Assembly (NCBI RefSeq): GCF_002210345.1
Contig: NZ_MWQI01000002.1
Coordinates: 124,001 to 188,000, forward strand
Direction: 5' to 3'
DNA: 64,000 bases
Origin: Fibrobacter sp. UWB4
GTDB lineage: Bacteria > Fibrobacterota > Fibrobacteria > Fibrobacterales > Fibrobacteraceae
Part shown: positions 7,829 through 16,390 of the stretch, in pieces
Numbering within the stretch: the stretch's first letter is position 1
How the letters are laid out: every line of letters starts with the position of its first letter
Position numbers and translations under genes: made by a program
The notes under the pieces: generated by a model
What the model saw: only the letters and a program-made list of their open reading frames with translations
What the model was told of the DNA's origin: nothing
The model's database searches: none

Positions 7829-9754
7829 TTATTCGTCGGCGGTGGAAGCGCCAACGGCCTGCTCAAGCGTGGTCAAGCCCTGGAGAGCCTTGTTGATGCC
7901 GTCCATACGGAGCGTAATCATTTCGCAAGACTTGATGGCCTCGCGCTTGATTTCGTCACCGGAAGCGCGCTTGATCACGAGATTACGCACAGCTTCGTTC
8001 GGCACGAGGAACTCGTAAATACCGCAACGGCCCTTGAAGCCCGAACCATCGCACTTTTCACAACCGCGGCCATGATAGAACTGCATGTCCGGCGAGAGGT
8101 GGAGTTCATCGCGAAGTTCCTGCGAGATTTCGACCGGTTCCTTGCAGTTCTTGCAAATGCGGCGCACAAGTCGCTGGGCCAACACACCCTTAATAGCGGT
8201 AGACACAAGGAACGGTTCCAGTCCCATTTCGAGCAAACGAGGGAATGCGCCGGCAGCGTCGTTCGTATGGAGCGTACTGAAGACCAAGTGACCCGTCAAA
8301 GCAGCTTCGATAGCCATCGTCGAGGTTTCCTGGTCACGCATTTCACCGATCATGATCACGTCCGGGTCCTGACGGAGCAAGGCACGAATGCCCGCCGCAA
8401 AGGTAAAGCCTGCGGCATTGTTGATCTGGCCCTGGTTCACACCGTCAATATTCAATTCCACCGGGTCTTCCATCGTCGAGATGTTGATCGTGGAATCCAA
8501 AATTTCTCGAATAGAAGCGTAAAGCGTCGTAGACTTACCGGAACCCGTCGGACCGGTAACGAGCACAATGCCGTTCGGGGCATTAATGGCATCAATAAAC
8601 TGCTTGAGCACACGGGGGTCAAAACCCATTTCACGTAGCGGGAACTGACCCGAATTCGGGTCCAAAATACGCATAACGATCTTTTCGCAAACGCCGCGCT
8701 TACGCAAAGAAATCGGGAACGAGCTTACACGAAGGTCAACTTCGGATCCCTTGTAGCGCACCGTGAAACGTCCGTCCAACGGCTTACGCTTTTCTGCAAT
8801 GTCCATCTTGGACAAGAGCTTGATACGCGAAAGGATCTGCGGCATGAGTCGTGCCGGAATCGGAGACATCACCTGCAAGTCACCGTCAATACGGTAGCGC
8901 AGCTTAAGGAACGTCTCCTGCGGTTCAAGGTGAATATCGGATGCATGACGCGCAATAGCTTCGTGGATCAAGGTCGTCACGATCTTCACGACCTGGCGGC
9001 CTTCTTCATCAGAAAGTTCCGGTTCATCGCTTGTACTGCTACCGCGTTCGACAGTTTCGAGTTCATCGTCGCCAGAAGATCCGATAAGCTCCGCAAGGGA
9101 CTCTTCGGCCGGGCCGTGGCCCGCAAAGAGGATGTCGATCGTCTTCTTGATGTCCTGTTCAGACGCCATGACCACATCGACATTGCGCTTGACCTTGAAC
9201 TTGATGGAATCCCTGAGGCGAACGTTCGTCGGGTCCGCCATGGCAACAACGAGCGCCTGGCGAGCATCCTTTGTCACGTAAAGCGGAACAATCTTGTTCG
9301 CCTTGCACTGGTCTTCGGAGATAAACTCGTAGACCTTTTCATCAAGCTTGATGGAATCGAGCTTGACGTAAGGAACTTCGAACTGGCTGCAAAGAATCTT
9401 CATCAGCTTATCTTGCTGGATGAATTTCAAATCGACAAGAATGCTGCCGAGACGCTTGCCGCCCGAAGTTTTCTGCTTTTCAAGGGCTTCGTTCAGCTGT
9501 TCCTGCGTAATAAAGCCCTGGTCCAGAAGCATTTCACCAATACGCTTTTTGGTGACACTCTGCATCTGGACACCCAAAATATCCGTAAGCTGCTCAGGTT
9601 TTACCATCTCCGCTTTGAGAAGGACCTGAGTCAGGGTCAACTTTTTACCCTTCTGTGTCCAGAACTTGACTTCTTCTTCAGCGTACTTCAGCTGATCCTC
9701 ATTAATCAGGTTAACGCGAACCAGCAACTGTCCTAAACTGCTTGAATCCTTCAT
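7829..9754 (-). CDS. pilB: type IV pilus assembly ATPase PilB (GspE family)
   Basis: This cytoplasmic hexameric motor drives pilus extension. From the ATG at 9754 (641 residues) there are two N-terminal MshEN-like segments (about 5-150) with LGQLLV, RIGEMLLDQG and RLGSILVDLKF. The ATPase core follows, with Walker A VTGPTGSGKSTT (about 399-410), the Asp box SDIHLEP, Walker B IMIGEMRD and the His box GHLVFSTLHTND. A zinc tetracysteine is formed by CKNC (534/537) and CEKC (565/568). The ATG overlaps the thiL stop by four bases (ATGA), which favours it over the in-frame GTG at 9766. Pilus retraction and platform genes are not adjacent. GspE of type II secretion is the main alternative. Confidence 0.85.
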   Translation of the reverse strand: MKDSSSLGQLLVRVNLINEDQLKYAEEEVKFWTQKGKKLTLTQVLLKAEMVKPEQLTDILGVQMQSVTKKRIGEMLLDQGFITQEQLNEALEKQKTSGGKRLGSILVDLKFIQQDKLMKILCSQFEVPYVKLDSIKLDEKVYEFISEDQCKANKIVPLYVTKDARQALVVAMADPTNVRLRDSIKFKVKRNVDVVMASEQDIKKTIDILFAGHGPAEESLAELIGSSGDDELETVERGSSTSDEPELSDEEGRQVVKIVTTLIHEAIARHASDIHLEPQETFLKLRYRIDGDLQVMSPIPARLMPQILSRIKLLSKMDIAEKRKPLDGRFTVRYKGSEVDLRVSSFPISLRKRGVCEKIVMRILDPNSGQFPLREMGFDPRVLKQFIDAINAPNGIVLVTGPTGSGKSTTLYASIREILDSTINISTMEDPVELNIDGVNQGQINNAAGFTFAAGIRALLRQDPDVIMIGEMRDQETSTMAIEAALTGHLVFSTLHTNDAAGAFPRLLEMGLEPFLVSTAIKGVLAQRLVRRICKNCKEPVEISQELRDELHLSPDMQFYHGRGCEKCDGSGFKGRCGIYEFLVPNEAVRNLVIKRASGDEIKREAIKSCEMITLRMDGINKALQGLTTLEQAVGASTADE

Positions 9755-10737
9755 AGATGCGACCACGCCTGAGCGTTTAAAGTAATCCTACCACCAAGTT
9801 TTCTTTTCAAAGAAACTCCACTCCCACAACTTACTAAACCGACGTCGTGGATTTTGCCCCACTTGGGCGTTCCCTTCAAATATATACTATTTGTAACTTC
9901 AGAAGTAAAAAGGAGTTCATATTCTTCACCACCATTTAACGCAAATTTGAGGGGAGACAGGCCAAAATACTCGCACATTTCCAAAACATCATCGTCAATA
10001 GGCAATTTTTCCTCGTCGATTTCGATGGAAACGCCAGACGAAAGCGCAAGGTGGTTCGCTTCGGAACTAAGACCATCGCTAATGTCCATACAGGCGCCAC
10101 GCACCCCCTGTTTTACCAGCTGCGCCCCAGCATCTTCGCAAATTTTCGGGGAAAGGTGGTACTCGACCAGGCGCGGGAAGCGTTTTGCCTCTTCGGGACG
10201 GTTCATCAAAATCCAAAGTCCGGCGTCGGATTTGCCGAGAGTGCCCGCCACAAAAACGTGATCGCCCGGCTTTGCCGCACTGCGTAAGAGCGCCGTTTCG
10301 CCATCGGTCGTGCCAAGAAGCGTTGTCGAAAACATCCCGACATCGCCAGCAACCGTATCACCGCCAATCAGCGTAATTCCTCTTCTCTCAAAGCCTTGCG
10401 CAAAAGCTTCAGCAATTCTGTTTCGAGTTTCTTCGCTCCAGTTTCTGTTCACGCAAATTCCGAGCACGGCAATTTTGGGGCGACCGCCCATCGAAGACAC
10501 ATCCGAGACATTGGACACAATGTGCTTCTCGACCGCCTGTTCTGGACTAGACCAGTCCAGGCGGAAGTGCGTGTTCTCGACCGATAGATCCTTTGTAACA
10601 AGCCATCCGTCAAAGATGGCGCAGTCATCTCCAGCAGACAGCCAGCCGCGGTGTGCCGGCGGCTCGTTTCTTAAGGGGCAAGCCCCTTCTAAAATTTTAG
10701 TGACGAACCTGAACTCGCCAAGATCTGGGAATTTCAT
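9751..10737 (-). CDS. thiL: thiamine-monophosphate kinase
   Basis: ThiL phosphorylates thiamine monophosphate to thiamine diphosphate, the last step of cofactor synthesis. Recognisable segments are GDDCAIFDGWLVTKD, VSNVSDVSSMGGRP, LIGGDTVAG, MDISDGLSSE and ALNGGEEYELLF, in the order of the PurM/SelD-like fold. The ATG at 10737 begins MKFPDLGEFRF, matching typical ThiL N-termini. A TTG at 10752 is also in frame but less likely. It is translationally coupled to pilB downstream. No TPP riboswitch is visible upstream. Confidence 0.93.
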   Translation of the reverse strand: MKFPDLGEFRFVTKILEGACPLRNEPPAHRGWLSAGDDCAIFDGWLVTKDLSVENTHFRLDWSSPEQAVEKHIVSNVSDVSSMGGRPKIAVLGICVNRNWSEETRNRIAEAFAQGFERRGITLIGGDTVAGDVGMFSTTLLGTTDGETALLRSAAKPGDHVFVAGTLGKSDAGLWILMNRPEEAKRFPRLVEYHLSPKICEDAGAQLVKQGVRGACMDISDGLSSEANHLALSSGVSIEIDEEKLPIDDDVLEMCEYFGLSPLKFALNGGEEYELLFTSEVTNSIYLKGTPKWGKIHDVGLVSCGSGVSLKRKLGGRITLNAQAWSHL

Positions 10738-10801
10738 AATTTTCAAGGACAATTCATTTTTTCATCCGATAATTTAACAATAAACTTTCTATACTTAAGG
10801 C

Positions 10802-11257
10802 GTGGGACACATATTTTTCATAACGCCATCATCGCCAGGCAGCTTGGACAAGCTCAACCAGTGGACATTCCGCTGGCTATTGGAGCATGGCAACATGGCA
10901 GAAGATTCCACCCTCTATACTTGCAATTCCATCGAAAGCGCCCAGAGCCTTCTGGAATCTGCACTCATCATCGGTCAGTCGCCATCGCTCATCATCTTTG
11001 ACCATGCCGACCACGCTACCGAGAAGAACTTGGCCTTTAGCAAGGAACTCCACAACGGCATCCCGGAATCCTGGATTATCGAGATCATTCCGGACGACAT
11101 GCCGCTCCCCGAAGATTCAAGAGACGATAGCACATTCTGGATCAGACGCCCTGTCAGCGAAGAAGAATGGTACGCCACGCTTGAAAATGTTCTGCACAAG
11201 AACGGTTGTCCGCAATGGGCAAAGTGGACCAAACACAAGAGCTATAGAGGTTTTTAA
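10802..11257 (+). CDS. hypothetical protein, receiver-like alternation but no phosphorylation motif
   Basis: This 151-residue protein matches no family I recognise. It starts with a GTG. Its beta-alpha pattern (IFFITPSSPGS, SLIIFDHAD, WIIEIIPDD, FWIRRP) faintly recalls a response-regulator receiver fold, but the aspartate triad is not evident, so this is only a structural guess. A TATACT hexamer at 10790-10795 places a possible transcription start at or beside the GTG, so the message may be leaderless. It is followed two bases later by the TIM-barrel gene and is divergent from thiL. Confidence 0.7.
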   Translation: MGHIFFITPSSPGSLDKLNQWTFRWLLEHGNMAEDSTLYTCNSIESAQSLLESALIIGQSPSLIIFDHADHATEKNLAFSKELHNGIPESWIIEIIPDDMPLPEDSRDDSTFWIRRPVSEEEWYATLENVLHKNGCPQWAKWTKHKSYRGF

Positions 11258-11259
11258 AC

Positions 11260-12246
11260 GTGATTAAAGGCGTTAGCTATTTTGGAGTGCGCTCACCGAA
11301 GCTTGCGCTCATGGACGTTGCACACATAAAAGAAGCGGGGTTCAACGCCGTTCTCCACACATGGAGCGAAGAGGACCTGCAATATTATTACGATACCATG
11401 AAGCAGATTGTAAATGAGTCTGCCGCCATGGGTCTTTCTGTTTATGTGAACCCGTGGGGCGTAGGCCGCGTGTTTGGCGGTGAAGCTTATTCGGAACTCA
11501 CCGCAAGGAACCACGACATGTGCCAGGTCGCCCTCGACGGGAAGCCGAAAGTGGCCGCATGTCCGAACCACCCGGAGTTCCGCGCGTACATGCACAAGTG
11601 GATTGCAGCCGTATGCGACACGAAAGTCTCAACGATCTTCTGGGACGAGCCTCACTTTTACTTTGAAAAAGGCGGGCTTGAAAACTGGAGCTGCCGCTGC
11701 GAAAAATGCCGCGAGAAGTTTCGTACAAAGTACGGATACGAAATGCCCGCCGAGCTTACGGAAGACGTGAAGCAGTTCCGTGAACAAAGCCTGATTGAAT
11801 TTCTGGACGAGATGACCCAAGATGTCAAATCGCGCGGCAAACGCAACTGCGTTTGCATGCTCCCGCCATGGTTCCCCGCCGGACTCGATGACTGGAGTAA
11901 AGTCGCAAGCCTCGATGCCGTCGATGAAATCGCGAGCGATCCGTACTGGGAGCGCGGTGCAAGCGAAGAATGGGTCCGCGAAAAATACCGCGAGACAGCA
12001 AACAAGCTCGTCGAAGTTGCATCCCGCTACGCAAAATCCGTACAAATGTGGATCAAGGCTTACCAGATTGAAGCGGGACGCGAAAACGACCTTGCCATCG
12101 CCGTAGAAGAAAGCCGCGCTGCAGGCATCAAGAACATCTTCGCCTGGAGCTACCGAGGCACAGAAACATTAAGCTGGCTCAAGAGCGACAACCCGGACGA
12201 GGTCGCGAATGTTTTCAGAAAAGCTCTTAAAAAACAACCCCAATAA
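11260..12246 (+). CDS. cytosolic TIM-barrel glycoside-hydrolase-like protein
   Basis: This 328-residue protein has a GTG start two bases after the previous stop. The opening GVSYFGVRSPK, the strand IKEAGFNAVLHTWS, MGLSVYVNPWG, VSTIFWDEPHFY and NIFAWSYRG recur in the pattern of (beta/alpha)8 glycosidase barrels. DEP at the end of a core strand and a second acidic site near DEIASDPYW could form the catalytic pair. No signal peptide is present, so it would act inside the cell. A cysteine cluster (WSCRCEKCREKF) suggests a bound metal. I cannot assign a CAZy family; the substrate is unknown. Confidence 0.7.
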   Translation: MIKGVSYFGVRSPKLALMDVAHIKEAGFNAVLHTWSEEDLQYYYDTMKQIVNESAAMGLSVYVNPWGVGRVFGGEAYSELTARNHDMCQVALDGKPKVAACPNHPEFRAYMHKWIAAVCDTKVSTIFWDEPHFYFEKGGLENWSCRCEKCREKFRTKYGYEMPAELTEDVKQFREQSLIEFLDEMTQDVKSRGKRNCVCMLPPWFPAGLDDWSKVASLDAVDEIASDPYWERGASEEWVREKYRETANKLVEVASRYAKSVQMWIKAYQIEAGRENDLAIAVEESRAAGIKNIFAWSYRGTETLSWLKSDNPDEVANVFRKALKKQPQ

Positions 12247-12252
12247 TTTTTT

Positions 12253-12960
12253 ATGAAAAAAAAGATCCTCGCAATACTACTCTTACTCGCGTCAAGCGCA
12301 TTCGCCCAGTATGCCAACGGCAAATTTCATAGAGGGCTTTTCTTTTCAACAAGTCTAACCTTCGGATATACGTACTTGCGCAACTACGAGCTGAGCATTC
12401 AGGATGAAGGCTACAACGAAAAGACGCACAAATTTAATGGCGCCATGCACCCCTATGCCGAATTGCGATTCGGCAGGACAACCGCCAACATATTCTCCTT
12501 ATACGGATCCCTCGGTCTTGGATTCGGGATTGGAAATTTTGATGCCGTGGACAAGTCCTACAATGTTTATCCAGACAACAACAGCCAAGTCGAGGCCACC
12601 GGTCTGGACGTCAAATTCCTTGTAGGCGGAGGCGCAGAGTTTTATCCCGTTCAAAATCAGGAAAACCCTCTTTACGGTCTATTCTTTGGATTATCCCTGG
12701 GTTTCGTGATTGACGGCGTAAAATACACCATCGACGAAAACGATGGCGACTTCGACGGATTTGCCAATATCTTCTACCGTTTTGAATTGGGTAAGGAATG
12801 GTGGATTGACACACGCTGGAGTCTCGGCGTAGCATTGAACTACATGTACGGATCTCTCGAACTCAAAGACGAGACATCCTCGTACAATAGCGCAGGAATC
12901 AACGAAAAAGCATCCTGTGTCACTCACACCATTGGCATTTCAGTAAGAGTCGCCCACTAA
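12253..12960 (+). CDS. secreted outer-membrane beta-barrel protein, paralog A
   Basis: This 235-residue protein has an N-terminal signal peptide (MKKKILAILLLLASSAFA, cleavage after AFA). The rest is built of alternating aromatic/glycine strands typical of small 8-stranded outer-membrane barrels. It is clearly related to the protein at 14795-15580: RGLFFSTSLTFGYTYL versus RGLYFSAEVAFGYTSL, and PYAELRFGRTTANIFSLYGS versus PYAEIRFGHYFANIVSVYGA. There is no ribosome site directly before the ATG, only an A/T run. It starts six bases after the TIM-barrel gene, perhaps in the same transcript. Function is unknown. Confidence 0.75.
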   Translation: MKKKILAILLLLASSAFAQYANGKFHRGLFFSTSLTFGYTYLRNYELSIQDEGYNEKTHKFNGAMHPYAELRFGRTTANIFSLYGSLGLGFGIGNFDAVDKSYNVYPDNNSQVEATGLDVKFLVGGGAEFYPVQNQENPLYGLFFGLSLGFVIDGVKYTIDENDGDFDGFANIFYRFELGKEWWIDTRWSLGVALNYMYGSLELKDETSSYNSAGINEKASCVTHTIGISVRVAH

Positions 12961-14529
12961 TTACTTTATCACGCGGATCGTCGCGGAGCCGTTACGGGAT
13001 TTCGCGAGGTACGTGCCGTTAGGCTTCACAAGTGCACGGACTTTCTGCGGAACATCTTGAACGGTCCGAGCCTCAATACGGCCTACATGTGCCCCGAGCA
13101 TATCGAACACATCGTAGGTGGCAAACACTTGGCTTGCCATAAACTTTGGGCGAACCGAAACATACTCATGGAAGAACTCAAGCCAATCGATATTCACGTA
13201 GTTGCCCGTAATCAGAATTTTCAGCACGTGCTTTCCGGCTTCCAAATCAAAATTTCCCAGATTTTCTGTTTTATACACGCTCCAGTCCTCGCCCGTCTTT
13301 GAAAGCGTCATCGGCGGGACAATTTCCTTATCGTCCAAGAGCAAACTCAAGCCAGAAGATTCGGAACCTGAGGCATAATTGACGCTGACGCCATACGCGC
13401 CTCCAGATACGACATCCACGGTGTATTCCAGCCACTCACCTTCCTGCGTGTAACCAATAGCGTAATTGTCACCACCCTCATAAATATCCACGCCGTCCTT
13501 GCGATACTCGCCGCCCCTGTTTTCGGAATCGTTATCCGAGTAAGAGGAATTGCCAGAACCGACGCCCGTGATGTCATAATTTTCAGCTTCAATCTTGCCC
13601 GGAATTTTTGCAGGATCTCCAGCGACAACGCTATCGCCTTGCACCTTGCCAAACGGCTTCTGCGGAACTGGTTCCACGGGCTTGCGGTTCACCGCCTTGA
13701 GCATCTGCGCCGCATAACGCTTGCCGAATTCCACGTAGGCATCGTGATTGAAGTGGTAGCGGTCCACGCCGTTACCGCCCAAGCCTTCAGACGAGGCGTA
13801 GTAGGTGTTGTCCATCGATTTCGGGAGTTTCGACACGCGATCGGAATAGCAGCAGCCTTCGCGCAAGAGTTCGCCCGCCACAAACGGCACCGTATCGGAA
13901 CTCATGTCGAGCGCCTTGAGAATGTCGTCTCGGGTTTTCTTCACGATTTTAGGCCAGTCGGAATAGCCGCCATCAGTTTCGCCCTGGTGGAAAATGAATC
14001 CCTTGATAACGCCCTTTTCCTGCGCCTTTTTCGCGATGTCGATAATCGTCTTCGTCACGTTGCCATCGCTTGCGTATTCCTTCGCGTAGTTCTGGAGCCA
14101 GGTTTCTGCCGTCAAGAGATAAGTTTTGTACTGGTCCTGGTCAAAGAGCTTGATGCTTGCGCCTCCCACAGCCACCGGGATAATCCCGATGGTCACGTCA
14201 GGCATGCTATCCGCCATCGTACGGCCAAACCAGTCCGCCACAGAAATCGTGTTGCCACAGTTAAAGAGCGAGGGCACCGCCGGGTAAATATCACCGAGCG
14301 TATTGCGCCCCTTGCCCGAGCATTTTTGCGTCGCGAAAATCTTGAAACGAGAATTTTCGACCTTGTCCGCGCTCTGCGCATCCGCGGTGCCGCCCATGTT
14401 GGACTGCCCGTACGCAATGTAAATGTGGAAATTCGGATCTGGAGCGGCCACAGAAGGAGCTGCCCCGAACGCAAGAAAGCCCGCGGCAAAACACGCCACG
14501 GACGCAAAACCAGAAAGCTTTTTATACAT
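12961..14529 (-). CDS. secreted CE6-type acetylesterase with CBM6 and C-terminal sorting-like domain
   Basis: From the ATG at 14529 (522 residues) a signal peptide ending PSVAA is followed by a SASA/CE6 esterase domain (about 35-300). It carries the serine motif YIAYGQSNMGG, FIFHQGETDGG and the histidine segment RYHFNHDAYVEFG. A CBM6-like module follows (about 320-455, IEAENYD...EGEWLEYTVDV...VNIDWLEF). The C-terminal tail ends NGTYLAKSRNGSATIRVIK. CE6-CBM6 is an architecture known for acetylxylan esterases of Fibrobacter, so removal of xylan acetyl groups outside the cell is likely. AAAGGGA lies upstream of two nearby ATGs (14535, 14529); the second gives the better signal peptide. It sits inverted between two related barrel genes. 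Confidence 0.85.
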   Translation of the reverse strand: MYKKLSGFASVACFAAGFLAFGAAPSVAAPDPNFHIYIAYGQSNMGGTADAQSADKVENSRFKIFATQKCSGKGRNTLGDIYPAVPSLFNCGNTISVADWFGRTMADSMPDVTIGIIPVAVGGASIKLFDQDQYKTYLLTAETWLQNYAKEYASDGNVTKTIIDIAKKAQEKGVIKGFIFHQGETDGGYSDWPKIVKKTRDDILKALDMSSDTVPFVAGELLREGCCYSDRVSKLPKSMDNTYYASSEGLGGNGVDRYHFNHDAYVEFGKRYAAQMLKAVNRKPVEPVPQKPFGKVQGDSVVAGDPAKIPGKIEAENYDITGVGSGNSSYSDNDSENRGGEYRKDGVDIYEGGDNYAIGYTQEGEWLEYTVDVVSGGAYGVSVNYASGSESSGLSLLLDDKEIVPPMTLSKTGEDWSVYKTENLGNFDLEAGKHVLKILITGNYVNIDWLEFFHEYVSVRPKFMASQVFATYDVFDMLGAHVGRIEARTVQDVPQKVRALVKPNGTYLAKSRNGSATIRVIK

Positions 14530-14611
14530 TCCCATATATCCCTTTGGGTTAAACAACAATTATAAATTATACAGAAATGCAATAAAGCGCTCCCCCACCC
14601 TAAAAAATTCT

Positions 14612-14634
14612 ATAGACACTTTGTCTATGCGCAT
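14612..14634. promoter_or_regulatory. adjacent palindromes in a divergent intergenic region
   Basis: ATAGACA, three bases, then TGTCTAT form a perfect inverted repeat. It overlaps a second palindrome, ATGCGCAT (14627-14634). They lie in the 265-bp region between the divergent esterase gene and the barrel gene at 14795, where promoters for both should be. An operator role is inference. The rest of the region is AT-rich and shows AACTTAG direct repeats at about 14651-14671. Confidence 0.35.
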
Positions 14635-14794
14635 AGGATATAGTTGGCAGAACTTAGATCTTAGAACTTAGTAAGATCAATGCGTAAAGTAAATCTACAG
14701 CGATTATGATTTGAAGGCGGTAAACGGTCGAAAGAAGTAAAAAAAATGTATTTTTTACAAAGTCAATAATCTCGAAAAATTTTTAACAAATCCT

Positions 14795-15580
14795 ATGACA
14801 AAAAGCTTTTTTGCGACCTCGCTTTTTATATTCCTCTTTGTATCGAACGCCAGTGCCTGGGATATGGGAGCATATGTTGAAAGCGCACAAGCCGGTGAAG
14901 GGAAAACTGATTCGACTCGTGTTCAAAAAACGAGCAAAAAACAACCTGAAGCCGCCGACAGCAGCATGGCGTTAACCAACAACCACGTCTATCGCGGACT
15001 CTATTTTTCAGCGGAAGTCGCATTCGGTTACACATCGCTAAACTATTCTGTAAACACCTGGAGCGGCAAATCTGTTCAAAAATTTAGCGGACTATCTTTT
15101 CCTTATGCCGAAATACGGTTTGGTCATTACTTCGCTAACATAGTCTCCGTTTATGGTGCACTCGGAATCGGAATTGGTACAGGCAAATACGAAGGCCCCT
15201 ACCCAAAGCGAGATAAAGAGGAAATTGACGCCGTGAGCTTTAGAGGTCTTTTAGGACTCGGTGCTGAAGTTTATCCATTTCAGGACAAAGAAAGCGCTCT
15301 TTACGGCCTGTATTTAGGGCTTTGCGTTGGCGGCGCCGTCGAAAGGGCACAAGACGACAACGAAAGATTTGGCTACACATACCGCTCAGCCGATCCTGAT
15401 TTAGAAATCTTCGACAATACCTTTATCCGTTTTGAAGTAGGTTACAGCTTCTGGATCGATAATCGTTGGAGAGTAGGCCCAGCTTTCAGCTATTCTTTCG
15501 GCAAATATGATTCTGACGACGATGACAATGTCGTCACAACAACCCACAATTTCAACTTAGCCATTAAGATCGCACTCTAA
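14795..15580 (+). CDS. secreted outer-membrane beta-barrel protein, paralog B
   Basis: This 261-residue protein has a signal peptide (cleavage near NASA-WD), a charged linker of about 40 residues rich in Lys, Ser and Thr, then a barrel homologous to the 12253-12960 protein over most of its length. Conserved blocks include FSGLSFPYAEIRFG, LGLGAEVYPFQDKESALYGL and FIRFEVGYSFWIDNRWRVG. It ends with an alternating strand (TTTHNFNLAIKIAL) suited to barrel closure. No ribosome site is evident. A strong terminator follows at 15621. Function is unknown. Confidence 0.75.
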   Translation: MTKSFFATSLFIFLFVSNASAWDMGAYVESAQAGEGKTDSTRVQKTSKKQPEAADSSMALTNNHVYRGLYFSAEVAFGYTSLNYSVNTWSGKSVQKFSGLSFPYAEIRFGHYFANIVSVYGALGIGIGTGKYEGPYPKRDKEEIDAVSFRGLLGLGAEVYPFQDKESALYGLYLGLCVGGAVERAQDDNERFGYTYRSADPDLEIFDNTFIRFEVGYSFWIDNRWRVGPAFSYSFGKYDSDDDDNVVTTTHNFNLAIKIAL

Positions 15581-15620
15581 AAGTGTCGTACACATCATCT
15601 GCAATTAGCAAAAAAAATTA

Positions 15621-15645
15621 GCCTCGTCGCTTGGACGAGGCTTTT
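15621..15645 (+). terminator. intrinsic terminator after barrel paralog B
   Basis: GCCTCGTC, five bases and GACGAGGC form an 8-bp stem followed by TTTT. An upstream A-run makes it possible that it also serves the opposite strand (efp). Confidence 0.75.
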
Positions 15646-15655
15646 GAAAAATCAC

Positions 15656-15761
15656 TGGATGGGGCAAAGCCCCAACTCTTTGGCTCGGTTATGCCCATGC
15701 AAGCATGGTCGCAACACTCGCCTTCTGAGTTGTCTTCCGCGCTACGCGCTCCAGGATGACA
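15656..15761. repeat. dispersed repeat with GGCAAAGCC hairpin and CAGGATGACA end
   Basis: The stretch contains GGGGCAAAGCCCC, a GCGCTACGCGC hairpin and terminal CCAGGATGACA. These are phrases shared with the elements at 41347 and 55580. It fills the gap downstream of efp. Confidence 0.5.
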
Positions 15762-15764
15762 AGA

Positions 15765-16349
15765 TTACTTAGCGCGTTCGAGGTAAGAACCGTCGCGGGT
15801 GTCCACGCGGATCTTGGTGTTGTTTTCGATGAAGAGCGGAATCATCACCTTAGCGCCAGTTTCGAGAGTAGCTTCACGCATCACGTTACCGCTGGTGTTG
15901 CCCTGAACTGCCGGAGGTGCGTCAACGATCATCAAGTCAACGAAGGTCGGCGGGATAACTTCGATCGGAAGTGTAGCCATCGTCTTCGGGTCCTTCCACC
16001 AAGTGACTTCGACAGTTGCGCCATCGAGGAGCCAGACTTCGCAGCCATTGAGAGCTTCCTTGGAGATTTCTTCAGTTTCCTGAGTTTCGCTGTTGAGGAA
16101 GTACCAAGTAGAACCGTCGTTGTAGAGGTAGGTCATTTCGGTGTAGGTCACATCAGCTTCTTCCACCGTATCACCGCTCTTCCAAGTGCGTTCGAGAGTA
16201 CGGCCTGTCACCAAGTTCTTGATACGAACGCGGTTGAAAGCCTGACCCTTACCCGGCTTCACAAACTGGTTTTCGATGATTTCATACGGCTGACCATCAA
16301 CCATGATTTTCAATTTTTTACGGAATTCGTTGGTGCTTACAGTACCCAT
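15765..16349 (-). CDS. efp: translation elongation factor P
   Basis: EF-P binds ribosomes stalled at polyproline stretches and speeds peptide-bond formation. This 194-residue protein has all three beta-barrel domains. The modified loop reads VKPGKGQAF with lysine 34 at the tip, as in EF-Ps modified by beta-lysylation. The ATG has an AGAGGA ribosome site. A TATATT at 16385-16390 on the minus strand may be its -10 box. The divergent neighbour is epmB, which supplies (R)-beta-lysine for this lysine. The N-terminus MGTVSTNEFRKKLKIMVDG matches bacterial EF-P. Confidence 0.96.
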   Translation of the reverse strand: MGTVSTNEFRKKLKIMVDGQPYEIIENQFVKPGKGQAFNRVRIKNLVTGRTLERTWKSGDTVEEADVTYTEMTYLYNDGSTWYFLNSETQETEEISKEALNGCEVWLLDGATVEVTWWKDPKTMATLPIEVIPPTFVDLMIVDAPPAVQGNTSGNVMREATLETGAKVMIPLFIENNTKIRVDTRDGSYLERAK

Positions 16350-16390
16350 ATTATCCTCTTTTGGTTTTTGATTCTAAATTTAGCAATATA

